From the NCBI RefSeq assembly GCF_024228675.1, contig NZ_CP100461.1, positions 558,001 to 622,000 of the forward strand: DNA of 64,000 nucleotides, given 5' to 3'. Position numbers and translations under genes: made by a program. Of the stretch, positions 16,472-24,628 are shown piece after piece. Origin of the DNA: Salinigranum marinum. GTDB lineage: Archaea; Halobacteriota; Halobacteria; Halobacteriales; Haloferacaceae. Below the pieces are notes generated by a model that worked only from the letters and a program-made list of their open reading frames with translations, had not been told where the DNA came from and did not search any database. Numbering within the stretch: the first letter of the stretch is position 1; every line of letters starts with the position of its first letter.

Positions 16472-17460
16472 CCGGGGCGAACGGGACGTCGACCGACGGC
16501 GACGCCGAGGCGTCGGTCGACGTGACCGAGGCCGACCTCCGTGAGCGGTTCGAGGCGGCCGACTACGTCGCCGACGACACGCTCGTCACGACGGTGTATC
16601 TCGCGCTCCGGCTGGGCAAGCCGCTGCTCATCGAGGGCGAACCCGGCAGTGGGAAGACCGAACTCGGGAAGGTGCTCGCCGAGGGGTTCGACACCGAACT
16701 CATCCGCCTGCAGTGTTACGAGGGACTCGCCGCCGAGAACACCCTCTACGAGTGGAACTACACCAAACAGCTGTTGGCCGTGCAGTCGGGTGAGGGCTCG
16801 GTCGCCGACGAGTCGGTGTTCTCCGAGGAGTACCTCTTCGAGCGGCCGCTGTTGCGCGCGCTCACGCACGACGGCGACGCCCCGCCGGTGTTGCTCATCG
16901 ACGAGGTCGACCGCGCCGACGAGGAGTTCGAGGCTTTCTTACTGGAGGTGCTCTCGGACTTCCAGGTCACCATCCCGGAGTTCGGCACCGTCTCGGCCGG
17001 CCGACCGCCGATCGTCATCATCACCTCCAACCGGACGAGAGGGCTGTCGGACGCGCTCAAACGCCGGTGTCTCTACCTCCACGTCGACGCGCCCGCCTAC
17101 GAGACGGAGGTCGAGATCGTCCGCCGCAAGGTCCCGCAGTTGGACGCGATTGTCGCCGCCGAGGTGTGCGCCATCGTCGGGGAACTCCGCGAGGAGGCGT
17201 TCCTCAAGCGGCCGGGCGTCGCCGAGACGCTCGACTGGGCGCGCGCGGTCGCCGAACTCCGGGCACCCGGCGACGACTCCGACCTGACCGCCGCGGAGAT
17301 CGAACGCACGATCGGCACGCTCCTGAAGGAGGTCGAGGACGTCCAGCGCGTCGACGCCACGCTGCTGGAGCGCTTGGAGCGCGCGGCGCGGGAGGCCCGC
17401 GCCGCCGCCGACGGCGAGGCCACGCCGACCCCCGACGACGGGGCGCCGAACGGGGACTGA
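16468..17460 (+). CDS. coxD: CoxD, MoxR-type AAA+ ATPase for CO dehydrogenase maturation
   Basis: A 330-residue AAA+ ATPase. Walker A is GEPGSGKTE near residue 54 and Walker B is PVLLIDEVDRADEEFEAF; the sensor 1 segment is IVIITSNRTRGLSDALKRRC. Bacterial CoxD is needed, with CoxE and CoxF, to convert the [MoO2] centre of apo CO dehydrogenase into the active Mo-S-Cu centre. It is coupled to the XdhC-YHS gene upstream and lies 6 nt before coxE. An acidic N-terminal 18 residues and a Pro/Asp-rich tail flank the ATPase domain. Confidence 0.92.
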   Translation: MTGANGTSTDGDAEASVDVTEADLRERFEAADYVADDTLVTTVYLALRLGKPLLIEGEPGSGKTELGKVLAEGFDTELIRLQCYEGLAAENTLYEWNYTKQLLAVQSGEGSVADESVFSEEYLFERPLLRALTHDGDAPPVLLIDEVDRADEEFEAFLLEVLSDFQVTIPEFGTVSAGRPPIVIITSNRTRGLSDALKRRCLYLHVDAPAYETEVEIVRRKVPQLDAIVAAEVCAIVGELREEAFLKRPGVAETLDWARAVAELRAPGDDSDLTAAEIERTIGTLLKEVEDVQRVDATLLERLERAAREARAAADGEATPTPDDGAPNGD

Positions 17461-17466
17461 CCACTC

Positions 17467-18798
17467 GTGACCTGGTTCGACGAGACGCAGACACCCGACT
17501 TCGTCGCCGCCCGCGAGCACGTGCTCGGAGAGGTGGTGACGTTCGCCCGACGGCTCCGCCGCCACGGCCTCTCCGTCCCGGCGAACGCGGCGCTGTCGGC
17601 CACGGAGGCGCTCTGTGCGGTCGGCCTCTCCGACCGCGACGGCGTCCGGGCGGCGACCCACGCGACGCTCGTCGCCGACGCCCGCGACACGGAGACGTTC
17701 GAGGCCCACTTCCCGGAGTTCTGGTACCGCCTCCGGACGGGGCTGGAGGCGACGGCCACGTCGGACGACGTGGGGGACCGCTCGAACACCGGGGCGTTCT
17801 ACGGGGCCGAAGTCGACGGGGGCGTCGCCGACGAGCTGACCGCCACCGCCGACGCCGACGGTGACGTCGGTGGCGGCGGTGACGCCGGCGGGGACGACGA
17901 GACGGTGTACGAGCGACGCCTCGTCGACCACGACGCCGACGCGGCGGTCGACGGCACCGGCGAGCGAAGCCGCGCCTCGACGTACAGCGCGGGCGGCGCG
18001 GGGACGGCGGTCGAGGACGAGACGACGGGCCGGACGCTCGACCGGAACGCGCTCACCCGGTTCCAGCAGGCGCTCTCGTCGCTCGCCGGTCGCCGGTGGA
18101 CGGCCGACGACGGCCGACGGATCGACGCCCGACGGGCGCTTCGATCGAGCGTGGGCACCGGCGGGGCCGTCGTCTCGCTGCCGACCCGCGACCGCAAACC
18201 GACCGCGTTCCGGGCCTGCCTCCTGGTCGACGTGAGTCAGTCAGTCCTCGATACGGTCGACCGCGGCTTTCTCCTCTCCGTCCTCGACGCGCTGGTCGCC
18301 GAGGGCCGCGGCGTCCGCGTCTTCTTCTTCGACACGGACGTCCGCGAGGTGACGGACGTGTTCACGAACTCCCGGGGCGATCCCGCGGCTGCGCTCGAAC
18401 GCGCCGAGGTGGCGTGGGGCGGCGGGACGCGGATCGGCGACGCTGTCACCGAACTCCGGCGTCGGTGGCCCGATGCGGTCGACCGCCGGACGGTCACGCT
18501 CGTCGTCAGCGACGGGCTCGACGTCGGCGAGGTCGACGAACTCGAACGCGGGATGAGCTGGCTCTCGGGGCGGTCGCGGGCGGTCGTGTGGCTGAATCCG
18601 CTCGCGGCTTCCGCGAAGTACGAGCCGACCTGCCGCGGGATGGCTGCGTCGCTGCCGTACGTCGACGGCCTGTTCGCCTTCGCCGGCTCCGAGGATCTCG
18701 CCGAGGTGGCGCGCCAGCTGTCGCGACACGGGCCACGAGGACCGATCGGCTACGAACACGACTTCCGCGACCGCACGGTCGCCGAGGAGGTCGCCTGA
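17467..18798 (+). CDS. coxE: CoxE, von Willebrand A domain maturation protein
   Basis: A 443-residue VWA protein with a GTG start, partner of the CoxD ATPase. The MIDAS motif is split as usual: LLVDVSQSVLD (DxSxS) near residue 255, then GGGTRIGDAV and VVSDGLDVGEVDEL. The N-terminal 100 residues carry the CoxE helical region (FVAAREHVLGEVVTFARRL). Between them is an acidic, Gly-rich insertion (about residues 115-185) typical of haloarchaea. It follows coxD by 6 nt and precedes the DUF364-like gene by 1 nt, so the maturation genes form one unit. Confidence 0.9.
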   Translation: MTWFDETQTPDFVAAREHVLGEVVTFARRLRRHGLSVPANAALSATEALCAVGLSDRDGVRAATHATLVADARDTETFEAHFPEFWYRLRTGLEATATSDDVGDRSNTGAFYGAEVDGGVADELTATADADGDVGGGGDAGGDDETVYERRLVDHDADAAVDGTGERSRASTYSAGGAGTAVEDETTGRTLDRNALTRFQQALSSLAGRRWTADDGRRIDARRALRSSVGTGGAVVSLPTRDRKPTAFRACLLVDVSQSVLDTVDRGFLLSVLDALVAEGRGVRVFFFDTDVREVTDVFTNSRGDPAAALERAEVAWGGGTRIGDAVTELRRRWPDAVDRRTVTLVVSDGLDVGEVDELERGMSWLSGRSRAVVWLNPLAASAKYEPTCRGMAASLPYVDGLFAFAGSEDLAEVARQLSRHGPRGPIGYEHDFRDRTVAEEVA

Positions 18799-18799
18799 G

Positions 18800-19606
18800 A
18801 TGCTTCGGGCAGTCCACGACGCGCTCGCGGGGCGTGCGGCGGCGGCGACCGGCCCCCGCGTGACCGTCGGCGACCGCGTCGTCCTCGTCGAGTGTACCCA
18901 CCCAGATCACGGCGCGCTCGCGGGCGTCGCCCACCGGCCGGCCGGGCCGGTCGACGGCGTCGATCCCGACTGCGGCGTCGCCCGCCTCGCCGACGGTGCG
19001 CTGTCGGCCCCGGCGGGGAGCGTCGCTCGCGCCGCGGGGCTGGCGACGCTCAACGCGCTGTCGGTCCCCGACGTCGACTGGCTCGTCGGCGATCCGATGG
19101 CGTCGCTCTCCCCGGAGGTTGAGACGGTGGCGACCGTCGGCCTCTTCCGGCCGGCGTTCAAGAAGTTCGGCGATGTCGCGGTACGCGTCGTCGAGCGCGA
19201 CCCCGGGGCGATCGATCCCGCATCCCTGCCGGCGGGCGTGCCGACGACGCTCTTCTCGCCCGCGGAGGCCGCGGCGGCGTTCGACGGCGCGGACGTCTGT
19301 TTCGTCACCGGGTCGACGCTGGTGTACGGCGGCGTCGACGACTACCTCGCGGCGGCCGCTGGAGTACCGCTGGTCGTCCTCATCGGCGCGACCGCCTCGT
19401 TCCGGCCGGACCACGCGTTCGACCGCGGCGTCGACCTCCTCGCCGGAGCGCGCGTGCGCGACGCCGAGCACGTCCGCGAGCGGATCGTCGCCGGCGACTG
19501 CGGGACGGCCCTGCACGACGCCGGCCTGCAGAAGGTGTATCGCCCCTCGAACGCGAACCTGACAGGCGTACAGCTACCGACCGAACCCACCGACACCGAA
19601 TCATGA
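18800..19606 (+). CDS. DUF364-like protein in the cox maturation operon
   Basis: A 268-residue protein. The segment TVGLFRPAFKKFGDVAVRVVERDPG and the following ADVCFVTGSTLVYGGVDDYL resemble the DUF364 Rossmannoid domain, proposed elsewhere as a heavy-metal chelation domain. The N-terminal half has a small domain with RVVLVECTHPDHGALAGVAHRP. It overlaps the second XdhC gene by 4 nt and is 1 nt from coxE, so it is certainly part of the operon. A role in delivering sulfur, copper or a modified ligand to CoxL is an inference from position; bacterial cox operons usually lack it. Confidence 0.7.
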   Translation: MLRAVHDALAGRAAAATGPRVTVGDRVVLVECTHPDHGALAGVAHRPAGPVDGVDPDCGVARLADGALSAPAGSVARAAGLATLNALSVPDVDWLVGDPMASLSPEVETVATVGLFRPAFKKFGDVAVRVVERDPGAIDPASLPAGVPTTLFSPAEAAAAFDGADVCFVTGSTLVYGGVDDYLAAAAGVPLVVLIGATASFRPDHAFDRGVDLLAGARVRDAEHVRERIVAGDCGTALHDAGLQKVYRPSNANLTGVQLPTEPTDTES

Positions 19607-20781
19607 CGAACGACACACACGACGTGAACGAGACGGACGCGAACTGGAGCGTCCCCGAGACCGAGGTGATGGCGCGTGCCCGCGCGCTCCTCGACGGCGA
19701 CCGTCGGGGCGTCCTCGCGACGGTCATCCGCGTGGAGGGAAGCGCCTACCGACGGCCGGGTGCGAAGATGGTGATCCCCGAGGACGGCGACGGCGTGGGA
19801 CACATCACCGCCGGCTGTCTGGAGGACGAAGTACAGCAACTCGCGGGCGAGGTACTCGCCGCGGGCGAGCCGCGCGTCGAGCGCTACGACCTCATGCCCG
19901 AAGCCGACGCCGAAGACGACGTCTGGGGGCTCGGCGTGGGCTGCAACGGCGTCATCGACATCCTGCTCGAACCGCTCGACGAGACGTACCGCCCCGCGAT
20001 CGAGGCCTTCTGGCACGGGCGGGACGTCGGCGTGCTCACGGTCGTCGACGGCGACGACGAACGCGAGGGCGCACGGGCGTACTACGATCCGGAGACCCAG
20101 GCGTTCGACCGCGGCGACGGCTTCGAAGTCGACCTCGCCGACGACGTGCGGGGAGTCGCGGCGGAACTCACGGCGCGGGGGAAAGCCGACTCCGTGACGG
20201 TCGACGGCGTCACGGTGTTCGTCGACGGGCTCGCCGCCTCCGCGGAACTCGTCGTCGTCGGCACGGGCCACGACGTCGGTCCGATCGCGGAACTCGGCGC
20301 GCAGGCGGACTTCCGCGTGACCGTCGTCGGCTTCCGTGGCGCGGCGGCCAAGGCCGACCGGTTCCCGGCCGCCCGCGACGTGGTGTCGACCTCGCCCGCG
20401 CGGATGACCGACGCGTACGACTTCGGCGAGAACACGTACGTCGTCGTGGCGACGCACAACTTCGTCGACGACCGCCTCGCGATCGAGGGGCTTCTGGACA
20501 CCGACGTCCCCTACGTGGGGCTGATGGGCCCCCGCGAGCGGTTCGAGGAGATGGTCGACGAGTTCTCCGCGGAGGGGACGACGTTCACCGACGCCCAACT
20601 CGACCGGCTGTACACGCCGGTCGGGCTCGACTTGGGCGGCGGGTCGCCGTACCAGATCGCGCTGTCGATCGTGAGCGAGGCGCTCGCGGTGAAGAACGGC
20701 CGCGAGCCGAAGCACCTAAAAACGAGAGAAGGAACCATCCACGACCGCGTGGAGCTGTCGGCCGACGGATCGGGCGGTTAG
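19603..20781 (+). CDS. XdhC-family Mo-cofactor maturation protein (CoxF/CoxI type)
   Basis: A 392-residue XdhC homologue and the last gene of the cox operon. The N-terminal XdhC/CoxI domain shows VLATVIRVEGSAYRRPGAKM and GHITAGCLEDEVQQLA, then WGLGVGCNGVIDILLEP, all diagnostic. The C-terminal Rossmann domain starts LVVVGTGHDVGPIAELG and ends with GLDLGGGSPYQIALSIVSEALAVKNGR. It is closer to the standard full-length XdhC than the fusion protein upstream, so the operon carries two diverged family members, as bacterial operons do (CoxF, CoxI). Its stop overlaps the opposite-strand HAD gene by 4 nt. Confidence 0.88.
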   Translation: MTNDTHDVNETDANWSVPETEVMARARALLDGDRRGVLATVIRVEGSAYRRPGAKMVIPEDGDGVGHITAGCLEDEVQQLAGEVLAAGEPRVERYDLMPEADAEDDVWGLGVGCNGVIDILLEPLDETYRPAIEAFWHGRDVGVLTVVDGDDEREGARAYYDPETQAFDRGDGFEVDLADDVRGVAAELTARGKADSVTVDGVTVFVDGLAASAELVVVGTGHDVGPIAELGAQADFRVTVVGFRGAAAKADRFPAARDVVSTSPARMTDAYDFGENTYVVVATHNFVDDRLAIEGLLDTDVPYVGLMGPRERFEEMVDEFSAEGTTFTDAQLDRLYTPVGLDLGGGSPYQIALSIVSEALAVKNGREPKHLKTREGTIHDRVELSADGSGG

Positions 20782-21386
20782 GAGCGGTCGAACGCGCGGA
20801 GGACGTCGTCCCAGGAGTCGACGACCGTCGCGCCGTCGCAGGCGGCGTGGTCGCTGTAGGGTTGGTCGAACAGCAGTCCGTCCATCCCCGCCGCCAGCGC
20901 GTCGGCGACGTTGCCGTGGTAGTCGTCGACCAGCGCCCGCCCGGCGAGGGCGGCTTTGTTCTCCGGCACGTCGTCGACGAACTCGTCGTAGGGGATGTCG
21001 TGGTCGCGGAGCCACGCGCGGGTGTGGTCGTGCGTGTCGGGGGGACGGTGGGTGGCGATGGCGACGTGGTGGTCCTCACCGAGCCGTGCGAGCGCGTCCG
21101 CCGCGCCGGTCATCGGGGGCATCCCGCCGAAGTACCACCCGGGGTCGCGCTCGAACGCCTCGACGATGAGTTCGCCGATGTGTTCGTGGGCGTCGTGCCC
21201 GGGGATCGCGTAGTCCCACGCGGCGATGTCCTCTGGGGCGAGTGAGACGCCGTACTGCTCGTCGAGATACTGGCACGCCCGGGGGAGTTGCCACGCGAGC
21301 GTGCCGTCGACGTCGACGAGGATGCGGTCGGCGTCGGCGTTCGTTTTGGAGGTGTGTTCGGGGCGGTCTTCGCGTGCCGTGGTCAT
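20778..21386 (-). CDS. HAD-superfamily phosphatase
   Basis: A 202-residue HAD hydrolase. Motif I is RILVDVDGTLAWQL, motif II is in HVAIATHRPP, and the C-terminal part has ALVDDYHGNVADALAAGMDGLLFDQ. The pattern resembles the 5'(3')-deoxyribonucleotidase/phosphatase branch, with a helical cap between motifs I and II. The substrate is unknown. It is convergent with the cox operon and stands alone on its strand, with no functional link visible. Confidence 0.75.
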   Translation of the reverse strand: MTTAREDRPEHTSKTNADADRILVDVDGTLAWQLPRACQYLDEQYGVSLAPEDIAAWDYAIPGHDAHEHIGELIVEAFERDPGWYFGGMPPMTGAADALARLGEDHHVAIATHRPPDTHDHTRAWLRDHDIPYDEFVDDVPENKAALAGRALVDDYHGNVADALAAGMDGLLFDQPYSDHAACDGATVVDSWDDVLRAFDRS

Positions 21387-21917
21387 CTACTACTGATTTC
21401 GGGCGGTCGGTACATAGGTCTCTCGTCGTGGAGGTGATGGGTGTGTGGAGTTCGGTGGCGTGTTCTGAACGGACGCACCGACTGCGACGCGCGAGACGAT
21501 ACTTGCTCCCCGACACGTGAGATGACATGTGGTCCCCGACACGTGAGACGACACCGGTGAGTCGAAACACGAGTCGGAGTCGCCAGGGCAGTGAGGCCAC
21601 GACCTCCCCAGCCGACTCCTTCGCTCGTTCGTTCCACTCACTCGCTCAGTCATCCCTCGCGCGTCGGTCGCGCGGACGAACCGCGCGACGCCACGCGCCA
21701 CCGCACTGCGATCGAAACCAAGGGGTCGACGCGCGAAGGAGTCGGTTGGCAGGGTGAGGCCTCTCGCCGCGTACCGGGTACTGCATCGGTTTCTCTCACG
21801 GCGCCGGGAGAACACCGCTTGCTCACACAGTCCGAAACCACCACTCCGCCAACACCGAGTTCGGTTCAGTCGGTTCCACGCCAAGGGGCTTTACGCTCCG
21901 AGCCCCTACCCACGTCC
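21387..21917. repeat. Gene-poor 530 bp with a 21-bp direct repeat
   Basis: No gene is supported here. Positions 21507-21527 and 21533-21553 are near-identical 21-mers (TCCCCGACACGTGAGA, then TGACA or CGACA) repeated every 26 bp, each containing the palindrome CACGTG. Further on (about 21615-21660) lies the low-complexity TTCGCTCGTTCGTT/CACTCGCTCAGTC type of sequence common between haloarchaeal genes. Frames crossing this stretch are short or lack homology. Confidence 0.55.
21889..21896 (+). promoter_or_regulatory. TATA-like box for msrA
   Basis: GCTTTACG lies 22-29 nt before the msrA ATG in GC-rich surroundings, consistent with a leaderless transcript. Confidence 0.4.
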
Positions 21918-22472
21918 ATGTCTCAGGAGACGGAACTGGCGACGTTCGGCGGCGGCTGTTTCTGGTGTGTCGAGGCGGCGCTGAAGGAACTCGACGGCGT
22001 CCACGGGGTCACCTCCGGCTACGCCGGCGGCCACACCGAAGCGCCGACCTACCGGGAGGTGTGCGCGGAGACGACCGGCCACGCCGAGGTCGTCCAGGTC
22101 GAATTCGACCCCGCACGGCTCTCCTACGAGGAACTGCTGGAGGTGTTCTTCGCGGTCCACGACCCGACGCAGTTGAACCGACAGGGACCCGACGTCGGCT
22201 CGCAGTACCGCTCGATCGTCCTGTACCACGACGACGATCAAAAGCGGCTCGCGGCGGCGTACATCGAGGCGCTCGACGAGGAGTCCGACGACAGCGTGGT
22301 GACCGAGCTGGAGCCCCTCGACACCTTCTACGAGGCCGAGGAGTACCACCAGGACTACTTCGACAAGAACCCCAACGACGCGTACTGTAACTTCCACGCC
22401 AAACCCAAGGTGGAGAAAGTGCGCGAGAAGTTCGCCGAGAAAGTGAACCAGACGGCGACCAGCGACGACTGA
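21918..22472 (+). CDS. msrA: Peptide methionine sulfoxide reductase A
   Basis: A 184-residue MsrA that reduces methionine-S-sulfoxide in proteins. The catalytic motif GGGCFWCVEAALKELDGV begins near residue 11, so the nucleophilic cysteine is in the GCFWC box. GYAGGHTEAPTYREVC, the glutamate-containing VQVEFDP, and HDPTQLNRQGPDVGSQYRS are all in the usual order. The start chosen is the ATG followed directly by the family's N-terminus; the frame is open for another 109 codons upstream without homology. A small hypothetical gene follows after 2 nt. Confidence 0.95.
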   Translation: MSQETELATFGGGCFWCVEAALKELDGVHGVTSGYAGGHTEAPTYREVCAETTGHAEVVQVEFDPARLSYEELLEVFFAVHDPTQLNRQGPDVGSQYRSIVLYHDDDQKRLAAAYIEALDEESDDSVVTELEPLDTFYEAEEYHQDYFDKNPNDAYCNFHAKPKVEKVREKFAEKVNQTATSDD

Positions 22473-22474
22473 GC

Positions 22475-22741
22475 GTGGTCCACTACACTGACGACCCCCG
22501 CTCCCGCGTCTACGTGGAAGTCACCGACATGGACGGCGACGACGTCACACTCACCGGCGACACCGACGACCTCGTCGAGGACGCCGACAGACTCGTGTCG
22601 GAGCTCCTGACCGATCACGACGTCACTCGCTACCCCGAGGGAGCGATCATCGGCTGGTTCGCCCCGCACGATCCACGCGGTGGGACGATCAGAGATCCGT
22701 CCGACGTAGAGACCGACCCGTACCCGTTCGACAACGTCTGA
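22475..22741 (+). CDS. Small acidic hypothetical protein, 88 aa
   Basis: An 88-residue acidic protein with a GTG start 2 nt after the msrA stop, so likely co-transcribed. It contains RVYVEVTDMDGDDVTLTGDTDDL and a long helix LVSELLTDHDVTRYPEGAIIGWF. Codon use is fully haloarchaeal. I do not recognise the family and can assign no function. Confidence 0.65.
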   Translation: MVHYTDDPRSRVYVEVTDMDGDDVTLTGDTDDLVEDADRLVSELLTDHDVTRYPEGAIIGWFAPHDPRGGTIRDPSDVETDPYPFDNV

Positions 22742-22845
22742 TCCCGATTCGGCGTCGGGTACGGCGTGCCCTCCACCCAACGCCACCGAACGCCCTTCTC
22801 CCCGTTGACCGCCGACAACATGGACACGGGGTCGGTGTGTCGACA

Positions 22846-22881
22846 ACTGCGATCGGAACCGGTCACTGCGATCGGAATCGG
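22846..22881. repeat. Tandem 17-bp direct repeat in a convergent gap
   Basis: ACTGCGATCGGAACCGG (22846-22862) recurs at 22865-22881 with one mismatch and a 19-bp period. It lies between the 3' ends of the small hypothetical gene and hpt. It may be a transcription-end element or chance duplication. Confidence 0.5.
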
Positions 22882-22928
22882 CCGAGTTAGCGCGGACGGT
22901 AAAACGGACGTAGGTGACTGCCCGGCCG

Positions 22929-23501
22929 CTAGTCCCGGCGGTACTCGTCGCGGACGACCACCTCGCCGTCGACGAGTTCGACGTCGATGAGTGACGTGAC
23001 CTCGTGGTCGGCGTCGGCCATCGCGCTCTCCGTGCTGGCCTTCCGCACGACGACCACGACGTCGACGATCTCCGCGCCGATGTCTTCCAGCGCCGCCGTC
23101 ACCGCGGCGAGCGTGCCGCCGGTCGAGAGTAGGTCGTCGAGCACGAGCACCCGGTCGCCGGCGTCGACGTCGTTGATGTACATCTCCGACTCGGAGTAGC
23201 CCGTCTGCTGGTGGAGCGAGACCTCGCCGTCCAGCCCGTACTCGCGCTTGCGGATGACGACCAGCGGCACGTCCGTCGTGAGCGACACCGCCGTGGAGAT
23301 GTGGATCCCCATCGCCGCCGGTGTGACGATCTTGTCGACGCGCTCGAGGTCGGCGACGCGGGTGACGCCGACGACTACCTCGCGGAGCAGTTCGGGGCGA
23401 AGCATCGGCACCCCGTTGCTGATGGGGTGGACGACGTACTGGTAACCCCCTTCCTTCTCGATGATCGGGGCGTCGTCGAACGACGCGCGGAGTTGTTCCA
23501 T
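22929..23501 (-). CDS. hpt: Hypoxanthine/guanine phosphoribosyltransferase, archaeal type
   Basis: A 190-residue purine salvage enzyme. The start, with [20 protein letters not shown], is the hallmark of archaeal Hpt. The PRPP loop is [18 protein letters not shown] near residue 118, and [11 protein letters not shown] and [10 protein letters not shown] are also present. It converts hypoxanthine or guanine with PRPP into IMP or GMP. Some haloarchaeal relatives are named HGPRTase-like proteins or assigned adenine activity, so the base used is not certain. It is preceded by a short intergenic region and the CBS gene in the same direction. Confidence 0.88.
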   Translation of the reverse strand: MEQLRASFDDAPIIEKEGGYQYVVHPISNGVPMLRPELLREVVVGVTRVADLERVDKIVTPAAMGIHISTAVSLTTDVPLVVIRKREYGLDGEVSLHQQTGYSESEMYINDVDAGDRVLVLDDLLSTGGTLAAVTAALEDIGAEIVDVVVVVRKASTESAMADADHEVTSLIDVELVDGEVVVRDEYRRD

Positions 23502-23630
23502 ATCGGGGCTTGCCGAACGGCGAGTAAAAGCTGCCGACTCGGGGAGGGACCGACGGGGCCGCGCCGGTGGCGTGACCGGCGCGAAACACGTGGCGGGGAC
23601 GGACCGATGCGAGTCGGTCGGAGCCGGCGG

Positions 23631-24056
23631 CTACGTCCCGTGGTTCCACGCGCGGCCCTCGGCGGCCAGTTCGCCGGCTTCGCGCTGAAAGTCCGAGAAG
23701 TGCCACACGAGGTCGGTCATCGTCACGACGCCGACCGTCTCGACGCCGTCGGCGACGAGCAGCTTCTTGATCCCGTGATCGCGCATCCGGGCGGCGGCTT
23801 TCCGTACTGTCGCCGCGGGCTCGATTCGTTCGATCGGCTGGGACATCGCGACGCGGGCGGGGATGTCCGCGAGCGGTTCGCCGATGTCGCGCGCCGCGAC
23901 GAGCACGTCGCTCTCGGTGACGATCCCCATCGGAGCGTCGTCGGCGATGACGACGCTCCCGGTGCCTGCCATGAGCATCCGTGTGACGCAGTCGGCCAGC
24001 GTCGCGGAGGGCGGGACCGTCACGCAACCGGTCGTCATCACGTCTCGTACCTGCAT
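23631..24056 (-). CDS. Tandem CBS-domain protein
   Basis: A 141-residue protein made of two CBS motifs: VRDVMTTGCVTVPPSATLADCV with GIVTESDVLVAARD, then VAMSQPIERIEPAATVRKAA with VGVVTMTDLVWHFSDF. Such stand-alone pairs bind adenine nucleotides and act as energy sensors, usually by controlling a partner. No partner is obvious; hpt lies 130 nt downstream on the same strand. The start is the ATG at 24056, which begins the first CBS unit; a TATA-like box lies about 25 nt upstream. Confidence 0.85.
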   Translation of the reverse strand: MQVRDVMTTGCVTVPPSATLADCVTRMLMAGTGSVVIADDAPMGIVTESDVLVAARDIGEPLADIPARVAMSQPIERIEPAATVRKAAARMRDHGIKKLLVADGVETVGVVTMTDLVWHFSDFQREAGELAAEGRAWNHGT

Positions 24057-24076
24057 TTCCAGAATTTCGTACACGG

Positions 24077-24086
24077 TGATACTTAA
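24077..24086 (-). promoter_or_regulatory. TATA-like box for the CBS gene
   Basis: Read on the minus strand, GTTAAGTATC lies 21-30 nt upstream of the CBS-protein ATG. The 100-bp region is shared with the divergent zinc-ribbon gene, which has its own AT-rich stretch at about 24111-24118. Confidence 0.45.
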
Positions 24087-24156
24087 CCCTCGACCCTCGG
24101 GTATCAGCCGTGATAAAACCCGACAAGCCCATACTCCTGGCTTCCTTGCACGGGGT

Positions 24157-24456
24157 ATGGATGTCGCCATCGCCTTCAGACTGCTCGTGGCGGTGTTCTG
24201 TATCATCGCCCCCTCGGTGCTGTTCATCGGCTTCGTCCGCGGGCTTGACCGCCTCCGCGACGACGACCTGGTGAACCGGGTCCTCGAGCAGGTGGACGAC
24301 CAGCCCTCCGGCGCGCCCGGTCCTGCGGCCGTGCTGACGGGGGGCGCCGTCGACGGGCCGTCGGAGTCCGAACTCGTCGCCTGTTCGTCCTGCGGGCTCC
24401 CGAACCCCGGCTTCGCCGGCTACTGTGGCAACTGCCTCACCTCGCTCGACGGCTGA
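24157..24456 (+). CDS. Small membrane protein with C-terminal zinc ribbon
   Basis: A 99-residue protein. Residues about 4-28 (IAFRLLVAVFCIIAPSVLFIGF) form one membrane helix. A charged segment and a flexible Gly/Ala/Pro region follow. The C-terminus has two CxxC knuckles, ACSSCGLPNPGFAGYCGNC, a zinc ribbon of the type common in haloarchaeal hypothetical membrane proteins. Function unknown. The ATG at 24157 is preferred because longer versions overlap the divergent CBS gene. Confidence 0.78.
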   Translation: MDVAIAFRLLVAVFCIIAPSVLFIGFVRGLDRLRDDDLVNRVLEQVDDQPSGAPGPAAVLTGGAVDGPSESELVACSSCGLPNPGFAGYCGNCLTSLDG

Positions 24457-24628
24457 ACACCGCCGCGACGACCCCGGGCGGTGTCGAGCCGTCGGTGCTC
24501 CCCCCGACACCCTGGTATCGACGCTGATTCTCAGCAACGTCCACGAGAGATCGCCCGAAACGCCTCACCACCGGCGTGCGCGGACCGCGCGTCGGTGGAT
24601 CGTTCCGGTGCGTGAGAGCCGGGGCCGG

